A stretch of 52,267 bases of DNA from an uncultured Flavobacteriaceae bacterium. GTDB taxonomy: Bacteria > Bacteroidota > Bacteroidia > Flavobacteriales > Flavobacteriaceae. Shown in pieces: positions 37,201-45,171 of the stretch. A program made the position numbers and the translations under genes. The notes under the pieces are model-generated. The model was given only the letters and a program-made list of their open reading frames with translations, ran no database searches and was not told the DNA's origin. The stretch covers positions 1 to 52,267 of the forward strand of contig CALIJE010000002.1 of the NCBI GenBank assembly GCA_938017825.1, in the 5' to 3' direction. Every line of letters starts with the position of its first letter. The stretch's first letter is position 1.

Positions 37201-37987
37201 TCAGCACATTAATCAAGCTGCCGATAACCGGCAACGGAAAACTACTTTGGCCCTGGAACAACTGTTGTCTCATAGAAAACTGCCCCCCATGTGGGCCATA
37301 GCTGAACATTGGATGATGCATGGCAATCAAAGTTGTCTTGTCACTGTTTTTTTTGATAAGCCCTTCTAATTCTTCCCAAAACTTGCCCCGGCTTTTAATC
37401 TCACAATTATCGTTCATGCCCGGATGTTTGTCCCAATTGGTCAGGTACCATTCTGTATCTACAACAATTACCGTAAGATGTTCACTAATTTTCAACTGGG
37501 TTAAAGGACAGCCGTTCTCAGGCAAAAACGGATTTTTCTGTGATAGCCTTTCCTCGATATATTGTTCTTGACGCTTTAGACCTTTTAAACCCTTACTGTA
37601 CCAATCGTGATTTCCTGGAATAAATAATGGGCGACCTTCAAAATTATCGAGGGTTTTGAGCTGGGCATCCAATTGATGTTTCGCGTCAGCGTAGGCTTTG
37701 GGGTTATTTTTTTTGCTTGGCAAGCCGGCAGGATATATGTTATCTCCCAAAAAAATCGCAACACTGTTTTCGCCGGCCACGTTCAATTTCTTCTTAATCA
37801 GTTTTAAAGCGGCATTAGGGCCACTATCAGGAGACAACCCGGCATCACCAATGAGGTAAACGCTATGTACCGCCTCCTTGGTAACCGATGGCTCTTCTTT
37901 CAGTCCACCATCAGCATATTTTGCCTTTTTAGTAGCGCAGGCTGTAAGCAAGAGCGAGCATAAGACGACAAAGTAATAATTCTTCAT
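34274..37987 (-). CDS. Metallophosphoesterase fused to an outer-membrane beta-barrel domain
   Basis: This very large (1237 residues) lipoprotein has lipobox LTAC with Cys17. Residues about 42-360 form a calcineurin-like phosphoesterase with the metal motifs GDAG (Asp48), GDNIYP (Asp82), GNHDW (Asn126-His127), MHHPMFSYG and ASGHEHTLQF. The middle (about 400-830) is not a domain I recognise with confidence. The last 350 residues alternate hydrophobic and polar residues and end FGMGFGF, with LRGFRNQRFTGKKAY resembling the barrel motif of BamA/Omp85 surface-antigen proteins. It therefore seems to carry an extracytoplasmic phosphatase tethered to an outer-membrane barrel. The substrate is unknown. 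It is monocistronic, divergent from the HD-PycTM gene. Confidence 0.85.
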   Translation of the reverse strand: MKNYYFVVLCSLLLTACATKKAKYADGGLKEEPSVTKEAVHSVYLIGDAGLSPDSGPNAALKLIKKKLNVAGENSVAIFLGDNIYPAGLPSKKNNPKAYADAKHQLDAQLKTLDNFEGRPLFIPGNHDWYSKGLKGLKRQEQYIEERLSQKNPFLPENGCPLTQLKISEHLTVIVVDTEWYLTNWDKHPGMNDNCEIKSRGKFWEELEGLIKKNSDKTTLIAMHHPMFSYGPHGGQFSMRQQLFQGQSSFPLPVIGSLINVLRKTSGASPADIQNKRYTEFKNRMVTLAQYSEKVVFASGHEHTLQFIKENNTPQIVSGSGAKIGAARLLNGSQFASGEMGYAVLEIYADGSSQVKFFGVGKDNSEDILFTAQVLRPDRIPREMVYPDSYPKEAAASIYTDEEIDKTGFFKTMWGERYRKYYGTKVTAPTVNLDTLFGGLRPVRRGGGHQSKSLRLRHKNGKEYVMRALRKVSELYLQSMVFQQQYVIDDLQDTFLQKFLLDFYTGSHPYAPFTIGPLSDAIDIYHTNPVLYYIPKQDALAEFNVDFGDELYMIEEHAGDGHGDLASYGYSDTLISTDEMLEKLRDDEKFAVDDQMYVRARLFDMVLGDWDRHVDQWRWAEFKDPDSKKKLYRPVPRDRDQAFSNMGDGLFMSLATRMIPPLRLMEGFNEEIRNVKGFNSSPKTYVLDLALLGETPKNEWLAEAKYIRDNLNAEVIDNAFMSFPEEVRDETVKEIKRVLLSRIAAIEQTATEYYHILNKYAVVTGTDKDDWFEIDFIGQNEVEVSAYRIINGKKKRRFFHRKFESDATREIWVYGLDDEDVFKVKGDQNNSIKVRLVGGQNSDEYDIDNGGKTFIYDHKSKKNKLKNVTNAKVRLTDNYAVNTYQPLKMRASLNQLLPLIGFNPDDGLKLGITNTYTYNGFRQNPFTQQHSINGAYYFATSGFELGYKGEFANAIGKANLELDIRGTSPNFAINFFGFGNETENLDDDLDLDFNRVRYSTFKIAPGLVWRGQLGSKVRTGISYESIGVEETEDRFINTFYQQNGEETLKRFIGIDGMYTYENFDKAAFPTLGMATSLHIGYKTETTEGNGNFGFVVPSLSIDYKLVSNGDLVLATKWKAHFTIGDGYEFYQAASIGGVDGLRGFRNQRFTGKKAYYQNTDVRLNLGKRRTGLLPTSLGIYGGFDYGRVWDSNEDSNIWHTSYGGGFFLNAADIMSLRVALFNSSDGARFSFGMGFGF

Positions 37988-38044
37988 GTAAGGGTTCTTA
38001 ACTATAGAATTTCGTAATTTGGGGGTGATTCTAACACATGTTAT

Positions 38045-39235
38045 ATGTCGGATATTATTGAAAAAGCTAAACTTTTTACGACGGATTTATTGACGAACAC
38101 CTTAAGTCCTAAATATCTCTATCACAATTTACGGCATACCGAGCGTGTTGTTAAAAGTACTAAAGAATTGTTGGATGCGCACAGTCTTTCCAAAGAGGAA
38201 AGTGAGGCGCTTTTGCTAGCGGCTTGGCTTCATGATATCGGCTACACTAGAGGAACTTCCAATCATGAAGAAAACAGCTGTATCATGACCAGCGAATTTT
38301 TGGGGAAAGAAGAGTATGACAAAGAGCAAACCCAAAAAGTCCTGAACTATATAAATGCCACAAAACGCTATTACGAGCCCCAAAATTTGGCAGAAAAAAT
38401 TATCAGGGATGCGGATTCCTCCCATTTTGGGCAAAAAAGTTATTCAGAGACATCGGGGTTTTTAAGAGAAGAATTGTCACTGCTCGGTATTGCCGAATAT
38501 TCGTCTCAAGAATGGCGCAAAGCAAACATTGAAATGTTTGAAAAAGAACATCGATTCTATACCGATTACGCCATTGAAAACTGGAATGAAGGAAGAGCGA
38601 AAAACTTAAAAAGACTCCAAAAGGCCAACAAGGCCGAAAAAGAAATTGCCAAAAAGGAAGCTATAAAGGCAAAATATAAAAGTGAAAGTCCGGATAGAGG
38701 GGTTCAGACCTTGTTTAGGGTTACCCTTAAGAACCATCTTACCCTAAGCGATATTGCCGATACTAAAGCAAATATTCTACTTTCTGTCAATGCAATTATT
38801 ATTTCCTTGGTATTATCGAACCTCATTACCAAACTCGACAACCCTTCGAATACCTATTTGATTTACCCTACGGTAATTTTTGTAGTCTTTAGTGTGGTCT
38901 CTATGATTTTAGCAGTTCTTGCTACCAGACCGAATGTTACTAGTGGGGAGTTCACCAAGGAAGATGTAAAGAACAAAAAGGTAAACCTGCTGTTCTTCGG
39001 CAACTTTCATAAAATGGAATTACAAGATTATCAATGGGCTGTGAACGAATTGGTCAAGGACAAGGATTATATTTATACAAGCCTTACGAAAGACCTTTAT
39101 TTTTTGGGCAAGGTATTGAACCGAAAGTATAAAATACTTCGGTATACGTACACTATATTCATCGTGGGCATTGTGATTTCGGTTTTGGCATTTGCCATCG
39201 CCTTCAAGTTCTTTGGGCCTGAACGTATGGGGTGA
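38045..39235 (+). CDS. HD phosphohydrolase fused to PycTM (Pycsar effector-like) membrane domain
   Basis: This 396-residue two-domain protein has an N-terminal HD domain (about 20-190) that keeps the metal residues His31 (LRHTERV), His63-Asp64 (AAWLHDIGY) and an acidic pair in RDADSSHFG. A charged helical linker follows. The C-terminal half has the DUF5706/PycTM pattern: LKNHLTLSDIADTKANILLS into two transmembrane helices (about 246-263 and 271-293), the KVNLLFFGNFHKM segment, and a last helix near 370-391. PycTM domains are membrane effectors of cyclic-pyrimidine (Pycsar) anti-phage systems. Here no cyclase gene is adjacent, and an HD domain could degrade a nucleotide signal, so a housekeeping or regulatory role is equally possible. 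Confidence 0.85.
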   Translation: MSDIIEKAKLFTTDLLTNTLSPKYLYHNLRHTERVVKSTKELLDAHSLSKEESEALLLAAWLHDIGYTRGTSNHEENSCIMTSEFLGKEEYDKEQTQKVLNYINATKRYYEPQNLAEKIIRDADSSHFGQKSYSETSGFLREELSLLGIAEYSSQEWRKANIEMFEKEHRFYTDYAIENWNEGRAKNLKRLQKANKAEKEIAKKEAIKAKYKSESPDRGVQTLFRVTLKNHLTLSDIADTKANILLSVNAIIISLVLSNLITKLDNPSNTYLIYPTVIFVVFSVVSMILAVLATRPNVTSGEFTKEDVKNKKVNLLFFGNFHKMELQDYQWAVNELVKDKDYIYTSLTKDLYFLGKVLNRKYKILRYTYTIFIVGIVISVLAFAIAFKFFGPERMG

Positions 39236-39275
39236 GAAATTATGTACTTGAGGAGGGAACTAAATAACGAAAAGA

Positions 39276-41660
39276 TTAGGCCTTTAATTCCTCCATAAGG
39301 TCATCGTAGGTATAGGTCTTTTCAGATTCTTGATCTTTCTTATATAATATCTCAGCCCTAATTGCCTTAAGTCCGGCTACGCCTTGCAAACCTTCCAGTT
39401 CTACAATTTCTATTTTCCCGGTAAAGTATCCTTTTGACTTTAAGAATCGAATATACCGCAAGTACTCTAACTCATCGCTCTTTTGAGAATACACAATAAC
39501 CATCTTGCCGGTTTGTGTAAGACGTTCGTTGGTTCCTTTTACAAACGATTTGTCAATCCGCTTTTTGATAATTTCATAACGGGCATTATAGGTGCCGTCA
39601 ACATCAAAGCGTTTTTCATCCATACGAAAACGTATCGATAATGAAGTGTTGTAGACCAGAATCAAGGAAGCCACATCTAATGGTACGGGGAGTTCAGGTT
39701 TTAGACTATAGTGTTTATTCTCCATTTCACACATCACCTGCAACTGCCACAAGCGAAGATTGTTCAAATAAAGAGGATTAAAATCCCTACCGCCTGCTAT
39801 GGAGTCCCCGATATACATATTATGCTCAATACCATCGGTTTTATAGCGTTCAAAATAATGCGGAAACATCAACTGGGCCTCGGCCTGTTTTTTGTCGATC
39901 AAAGCGGCCAGTTTTTTGTTGATCGTCATTACACTAGTGTCGTAATTTCTGCGATGGTCATAATACGATCGGGTGTTTTCATCAATGCCGGCCTCATAGG
40001 ATAATATCGACTTTTCAAGCTCGGAATCTACCTTTTTCAAATGATCAAATACCGGATTTACCTCATCCATTATAAAATTGAAAATTGCCTGTTCGCTATT
40101 TGTATGTAATGATTCCTTAATTTCCTCGATGTGCTTGTTGACCCTGAAAATTAGTTCCTCGTATATCGGCAGCTTGGTTTTTTGCCAAGCCTCGGTCAAC
40201 ACCGTATTCACATCCGATAGCTGAATCATTAGGTCTCGTTGAATGGCCATATTTCTTGCATGCGACGAATCTTTGATATCGATTTGACCATATAGCGGGT
40301 TTACCTTGTCGAATACAATTTCCTTGAACGAAGGCTGTTCACCCCTATGGCTATCATGCATGAACTTCTTGGCTTCTTCCTGAAAACGCCAATATACCGA
40401 TTCATGTACCGACGTACACTCGTGTTGAATTATAGCGTCTATCAGATTTTCTTCTTCGGTATGAGACCGCAACACAGCCATTACGATATACGGCATAATA
40501 TCATCTAACTTGGTAGCCACAACACTATTCAACTCGTTCTTATTAGGAGAACCTATTTCAAGTACGCCCAGTAAGTTGCCATTATCGGCTATTGGAGCGA
40601 AAATGGCGCTTTGAAAACCTGCTTCTTTGAGATTCTTATAAGGTGGCATTCCATCGGAAAGATCATAATATTTATTGACGTCGGTAACCGCAAAGAACGT
40701 GTTGTCTTTCAGCAATGCCTTGTATGAACCGGGACAAAGCGCCTCCCCACAGTCAACATATTCCTCGCCTCCCAAAATAACACTTTGCATCGCCCCACCA
40801 TGAACACATTCGAATTGATTTTGGGTGGTATCGTAAGCAACAAAACCTACTTTGATGTTTTTCAACCTAAAAAAGGAACGAAATGTCTCTTGCATATTTT
40901 CCATGAAAGAGCCGTCATCCTTCTCTTGTTCATTGGAAATTAGAGCTGATTTTATTTCAGAAATGGAATGTTCAGCGGTAACGTCGAACATATTGGATAT
41001 GACAAAACCCTTTGAAATAAAACTCCCTGGGGGAATTTTTTCTTTCCAAAGCTCAATATTGTCATAGTTTTCCAAAAGCTCGTTTACATCATCCTGGGTC
41101 AACTCCTTTGCCTTTTCAGTGGGCATCAATTCGAGAAAATCTGCATTGTACAAAATTCGATAATGATGCATGACACCCTCAGCATCTGGGATATCATAAA
41201 AGTAGGGTCTGGAAAAGTCTAGCTTAAAACCGTAGTAAAAATTTAGTACGACAACTGCGGCCATGATATAATTAAAGTCCTCTTCTTGATTTCTAATTGT
41301 AGGTTCGAAACCAGGGCCAGCATCAGCCAATATTTTTTGGAAACGTTTGGAAGAACTAAATATTAGATTGTCATAAGGTAAGGAAGCCACCTTAATTTCA
41401 TTATTGCCGAGAATATCCGCAAATGTATCTTCCAGAATAATTTTGATAACATCTTCGCGCTTTTTGAAAACAGTTACATCCGTAAACCCCTCACGCAGTT
41501 CAGGATAAGGCGCCTGAGCGTCAAGAACCCGTTTCGCTTTGGCAGCTAAAAACGTATCCTTGCTCTTGGCCAACTCATCATAATATTCCAATAGCTTATT
41601 GAAACTTATAACGCGCTGAATAGGCATGTTCTCGTAGTTGTTCAAAGACATAGTATCCAT
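39276..41660 (-). CDS. GAF-domain protein
   Basis: This is a large cytoplasmic protein (about 794 residues from the chosen start). A region near residues 260-410 matches a GAF domain (GGEEYVDCGEALCPGSYKAL, FQSAIFAPIADNGNLLGVLE). The remainder is mostly helical and is not a family I can name; no kinase, GGDEF or output domain is visible. The frame is open to 41696, but MSFVILCSKSRL is atypical, and starts at 41660 (MDTMSLNNYENM) or 41651 look better. It converges on the HD-PycTM gene with a 40-base gap. GAF domains bind small ligands such as cyclic nucleotides; here the ligand is unknown. Confidence 0.75.
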   Translation of the reverse strand: MDTMSLNNYENMPIQRVISFNKLLEYYDELAKSKDTFLAAKAKRVLDAQAPYPELREGFTDVTVFKKREDVIKIILEDTFADILGNNEIKVASLPYDNLIFSSSKRFQKILADAGPGFEPTIRNQEEDFNYIMAAVVVLNFYYGFKLDFSRPYFYDIPDAEGVMHHYRILYNADFLELMPTEKAKELTQDDVNELLENYDNIELWKEKIPPGSFISKGFVISNMFDVTAEHSISEIKSALISNEQEKDDGSFMENMQETFRSFFRLKNIKVGFVAYDTTQNQFECVHGGAMQSVILGGEEYVDCGEALCPGSYKALLKDNTFFAVTDVNKYYDLSDGMPPYKNLKEAGFQSAIFAPIADNGNLLGVLEIGSPNKNELNSVVATKLDDIMPYIVMAVLRSHTEEENLIDAIIQHECTSVHESVYWRFQEEAKKFMHDSHRGEQPSFKEIVFDKVNPLYGQIDIKDSSHARNMAIQRDLMIQLSDVNTVLTEAWQKTKLPIYEELIFRVNKHIEEIKESLHTNSEQAIFNFIMDEVNPVFDHLKKVDSELEKSILSYEAGIDENTRSYYDHRRNYDTSVMTINKKLAALIDKKQAEAQLMFPHYFERYKTDGIEHNMYIGDSIAGGRDFNPLYLNNLRLWQLQVMCEMENKHYSLKPELPVPLDVASLILVYNTSLSIRFRMDEKRFDVDGTYNARYEIIKKRIDKSFVKGTNERLTQTGKMVIVYSQKSDELEYLRYIRFLKSKGYFTGKIEIVELEGLQGVAGLKAIRAEILYKKDQESEKTYTYDDLMEELKA

Positions 41661-41776
41661 TAGACGACTTTTACTACATAAAATTACAAAACTCAATACA
41701 GAATTTTGTTAAAGGAAACCTCATGAAATAAACTCAAGGTATATCATGATTTCCGATATTTATAAAAAATTAGTCA

Positions 41777-42676
41777 ATGTCATCACGTTTTCGGTTAACA
41801 AGAGCATACGAGCAGGCCAAAGTGGTTTCCTTTGACGACACCTCCAAGTTCATTTTGTTCAGTGATTGTCATCGAGGGGATAACAGTTTTGCTGATGATT
41901 TTGCCAATAACCGCAACATCTACTTTCATGCGCTCAAGCACTACTATAACGAAGGTTTTAGCTATTGCGAATTGGGTGATGGTGATGAATTATGGGAAAA
42001 TATTCAGTTCAAATACATTTTTGAGGCGCATAAGAACGTCTTTAAGTTACTTGCACAATTTCACCAGGAGAATAGATTGCACATGATTTGGGGCAATCAC
42101 GACATGGTCTACAAGGATCCCAAGTATGTTAAAAAGCACCTATCGCACTATTTTGACCCTGTCGACGAATGTGAAAAAGAGCTCCTTGAAGGAATTTCAT
42201 ATCATGAAGCAGTAGTCTTAAAGCACGCTGAATCTGGACAAGAACTTTTTTTGGCACATGGCCATCAAGCAGATTGGTGGAACTATACTTTTTGGAGATG
42301 GGGAAGGTTTCTGGTACGTGTTCTCTGGAAACCCCTTCAGGTATGGGGAATAGCCGATCCCACTAGTCCTGCTAAAAACTATATTGAGCTTAAAAAAGTG
42401 GAGCGGCGCATCAAAAAATGGATTCTCGAAAAAGACTTGTTGATTACCATAGTAGGCCATACGCATCGTCCTCGATTCCCTGAACCGGGAGAAATTCCGT
42501 TGTTTAATGATGGTAGTTGCGTACACCCGCGCAGTATTACGGGAATAGAAATTGAAAATGGGAACATCTCCTTGATCAAATGGGAAATATCTTCCTCGGA
42601 AGACGGCACTTTAAAAGTAGCTCGAGTATTGCTGGAAGGGCCCCAGAAAATAGCCGATTACCAAAATAGGGACTAA
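41777..42676 (+). CDS. Calcineurin-like metallophosphoesterase
   Basis: This 299-residue soluble metallophosphoesterase shows the full motif set in order: FSDCHRGD, LGDGDELWEN, WGNHDMVYKD, LAHGHQADWW and VGHTHRPRFPE, with FNDGSCVHPRSITG near the end. The DCHRGD and GHTHRP style resembles UDP-2,3-diacylglucosamine hydrolase-like (LpxH-type) enzymes, though it is longer than E. coli LpxH and the substrate is not proven. There is no signal peptide. Its TAA stop overlaps the stop of the PepSY-like gene on the other strand by four bases. Confidence 0.88.
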   Translation: MSSRFRLTRAYEQAKVVSFDDTSKFILFSDCHRGDNSFADDFANNRNIYFHALKHYYNEGFSYCELGDGDELWENIQFKYIFEAHKNVFKLLAQFHQENRLHMIWGNHDMVYKDPKYVKKHLSHYFDPVDECEKELLEGISYHEAVVLKHAESGQELFLAHGHQADWWNYTFWRWGRFLVRVLWKPLQVWGIADPTSPAKNYIELKKVERRIKKWILEKDLLITIVGHTHRPRFPEPGEIPLFNDGSCVHPRSITGIEIENGNISLIKWEISSSEDGTLKVARVLLEGPQKIADYQNRD

Positions 42677-43104
42677 TTGATGATCTTCCCCTCGGCTGTG
42701 AACTCCACATCCATTTTCTTCCCGTCTTTGATGAGTTCTACATCATAGAACAGACCTTTTGAATGGTGATCTACCTTTTCAACTTCAACTACTTTATACC
42801 TCCAATAGGTATCTGCAAGGATCTCTAGAACAACTTTTGGCAATTTCTTTGTTTTGATACTTTGCTCCGTTTCTATCCACTGGCCTGTTGGACTAAAATC
42901 GGCTCTAAAATGCTTGCCGTCTTTTTTAAAATGTGACTCGTAATTGCCATTTTTATCGATTCGCCAATCCGGGTCATTTTCACCGGGGTACTTTTCCTTG
43001 AACGACTTTTTTACTGCCCTAGGGGTTTGTGCGCTAGCTGCACCTTGGCATCCCAGAACTGTTAGGGCAAAAAGAAGAACTACAAAGTAAACTGAGTTTT
43101 TCAT
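42673..43104 (-). CDS. Exported PepSY-like (beta-lactamase-inhibitor-like) protein
   Basis: This protein of about 143 residues has an N-terminal signal (MKNSVYFVVLLFALTVLGCQ) with a possible lipobox LTVLGC. The mature part has the repeat-like pattern KSFKEKYPGENDPDWRIDKN and YESHFKKDGKHFRADFSPTG, the form of PepSY-like/BLIP-like domains common in Bacteroidota. No enzymatic residues are expected. The role of such proteins, often annotated as putative beta-lactamase inhibitor-like, is not known. A longer start at 43113 exists, but MKNS at 43104 begins the signal better. It ends overlapping the neighbouring stop on the opposite strand. Confidence 0.75.
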   Translation of the reverse strand: MKNSVYFVVLLFALTVLGCQGAASAQTPRAVKKSFKEKYPGENDPDWRIDKNGNYESHFKKDGKHFRADFSPTGQWIETEQSIKTKKLPKVVLEILADTYWRYKVVEVEKVDHHSKGLFYDVELIKDGKKMDVEFTAEGKIIN

Positions 43105-43237
43105 AAAGTTCATTGCAAAAATTTAGAACACATTTCTACAGATAAAAATAGTTCTTTTTCAATTCCGTGGTGCTAAAACCTTGTTTCTCCAATTAATTTA
43201 TATTTTTACCATTAAACATTCACCTAAACCAGTAAAC

Positions 43238-43888
43238 ATGTTCAAAAAAGTTATTTGCCTAAGCTTCGTTTCCCTATTGTTCGTTTCCTGTTGGAAGGAT
43301 AAAAGCCCTGAAGACCTAATTCGTTTGAAAGAACAATTCAAATCTCAGGTATCCACCTTCGAAAAGAAAAAAGAAAATGCCAATAAAAATGTGAATAAGG
43401 GATTGGAATCGCTTAGTGCCCTTAAAGGAGCTTTGGAAGATGCTAAAAATGAAGATAAAGAATTTGCCAAAGTATATGGGGACTGGGAAAAGGTAGACAA
43501 GCGTGTAAATAATCTAAACAAAGAATACGAAGATCTCAAAGAAAAAGCAGCGAACCTCTTTACCGCTATGGAAACGCAAACCAATAGCTTAAGTGATGAA
43601 AAAAGTCGGAATACCTTACTTGGCTTCATAACAAAAGCCCGAACCAAATATGATGGCACCCTGGCGAATACCTCTAAAGCAATAGGGAAGCTTCGGCTTT
43701 TGCACGGCGATGCGGTAGAAGTGGTCAAAGCCCTGGAAGTTGCCGCTGCACTCAATTCTTTTGATAATATCAACGATCAAATGAAAAGCATCGAAGCTCG
43801 TGTTGATGATATCATGTCTGAATTGAACGTAGCCGTAGTTGAAAGTAAAAAATTGTACGAAAAGAAAATTACCGAACTGGGGGAATAG
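43238..43888 (+). CDS. Coiled-coil lipoprotein of unknown function
   Basis: This lipoprotein of about 216 residues starts at MFKKVICLSFVSLLFVSCW with lipobox FVSC. After the cysteine the sequence is highly charged and helical, with long heptad-like runs (LKEQFKSQVSTFEKKKEN, LNKEYEDLKEKAANLF), suggesting a coiled coil for most of its length. I do not recognise a family. The frame is open from 43181, but the upstream part is AT-rich leader and the lipoprotein signal fixes the start at 43238. It is tail-to-tail with the aminotransferase gene (two bases between stops). A structural envelope role is only a guess. Confidence 0.75.
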   Translation: MFKKVICLSFVSLLFVSCWKDKSPEDLIRLKEQFKSQVSTFEKKKENANKNVNKGLESLSALKGALEDAKNEDKEFAKVYGDWEKVDKRVNNLNKEYEDLKEKAANLFTAMETQTNSLSDEKSRNTLLGFITKARTKYDGTLANTSKAIGKLRLLHGDAVEVVKALEVAAALNSFDNINDQMKSIEARVDDIMSELNVAVVESKKLYEKKITELGE

Positions 43889-43890
43889 AA

Positions 43891-45153
43891 TCAACCTCGT
43901 TCCGCCAAGGTCTTTATCGCACTAACAAAGCTATCTAACTCTTGGGTCGTTGTATATACGTTCGGAGTAATTCGGCATCCTTTTACATTGGAAGAGTCGA
44001 TTGCCACAGTAAAGATTTTGAATTCTTTTAGCAGCGTCTCGGCCAGATTTTTGGGTTTCATCTGTTTGATCCCTACATTGGCGATACCACAACTTCTATG
44101 TTCCTCAATAGGAGTGTTGATTACCACATTTTGAACATCACGCAATTGGTCGCTCCAGTAACGCTGTAGGTAGCGCATGCGTTTTTCCTTTCGCTCTAGC
44201 CCGATGAGTTCCAAATAATCTATCGCATCGTTAATGGCCAAATCGGTGTGCACCGGATGCGTTCCGGTGTGGTTCAACCGACTAATATCATCTGGCTCTC
44301 GTTCATGCTCTGCGAGCAAAGGCCATATCTTGGGGATTTTTTCCTTTTTCACAAAAAGGAGTCCTGCTCCTAGTGGGGTACTCAACCATTTGTGAAGGCT
44401 ACTACCATAGTAATCACAGTCTAATGCTTTCATATCAACTTTAATGTGACCTACACAATGGGCGCCGTCAACCATCACCTCAACCCCATGACTATGGGCC
44501 ATATCACAGATTTTTCGAATAGGTAGTATGTGACCAGTTATATTGACTATATGACAAACCATGATCAATTTGGTCTTCGAAGTTATATGACTTTCATAAA
44601 GTGAGACGATTTCGTCATCAGACTTAGGGTGGTTCGGGATCGATATCACCTTATTTACTATTCCGTAACGTTTGGCCATCAATTTAAAATGCTCACGCAT
44701 AGCCCCATAATCTTGCTTTGCAAAAATGGCTTCATCCCCTTGCGCCCACGGAAATCCTCCAGAAATCAAATCAAGGGATTCTGTCGTATTACGGGTTATC
44801 ACAAGTTCATCGGCATTACAATTCACCAACTTGGCCAAGCGATCGGAAATACTTTTCTTATTATCCCACTGTACGGTTCGCATGTAATGTGAAGCTTCGT
44901 AATTTACCATCTTCACATGCGCCATAAACTTATTTAGCGTGGGTTTAGGAATAAAATTATAATAACCGTTTTCTAGATTGATATAATCAGGTTTTAAGTC
45001 ATAATCTTCTCGAACACGAAGCCAAAACTCGTTTTCTTTGTCTATGGGATAGGGCCTTGGTTCTTCGTCATATTCTTGTTCAAGGCCTACGGGCAAAAAG
45101 GGCGAAACAATGGCCGCCTGCCCCATTCTTTTCAAAAATGTTCTTTTATCCAT
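43891..45153 (-). CDS. Class V aminotransferase, isopenicillin-N-epimerase-like
   Basis: This 420-residue PLP enzyme of fold type I, class V, has the pyridoxal Asp in EVMVDGAHCVGH and the Schiff-base Lys in YGSSLHKWLSTPLGAGLL. ELVITRNTTESLDLISGG is the phosphate-binding region. The N-terminus (MDKRTFLKRMGQAAIVSPFLP) looks like an export leader but lacks the twin arginine, so periplasmic location is uncertain. Relatives are annotated isopenicillin N epimerase, cysteine desulfurase-like or selenocysteine lyase-like; the reaction here is unknown. It lies 18 bases downstream of the large BNR protein gene and probably shares its transcript. Confidence 0.87.
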   Translation of the reverse strand: MDKRTFLKRMGQAAIVSPFLPVGLEQEYDEEPRPYPIDKENEFWLRVREDYDLKPDYINLENGYYNFIPKPTLNKFMAHVKMVNYEASHYMRTVQWDNKKSISDRLAKLVNCNADELVITRNTTESLDLISGGFPWAQGDEAIFAKQDYGAMREHFKLMAKRYGIVNKVISIPNHPKSDDEIVSLYESHITSKTKLIMVCHIVNITGHILPIRKICDMAHSHGVEVMVDGAHCVGHIKVDMKALDCDYYGSSLHKWLSTPLGAGLLFVKKEKIPKIWPLLAEHEREPDDISRLNHTGTHPVHTDLAINDAIDYLELIGLERKEKRMRYLQRYWSDQLRDVQNVVINTPIEEHRSCGIANVGIKQMKPKNLAETLLKEFKIFTVAIDSSNVKGCRITPNVYTTTQELDSFVSAIKTLAERG

Positions 45154-45171
45154 AGCTATCGTACTTCGAAT

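Noticed and set aside
38045-39235. A complete Pycsar anti-phage system
   Set aside because: No nucleotide cyclase gene is adjacent; neighbours are an unrelated phosphoesterase and a GAF protein, so only an orphan effector-like protein is supported.
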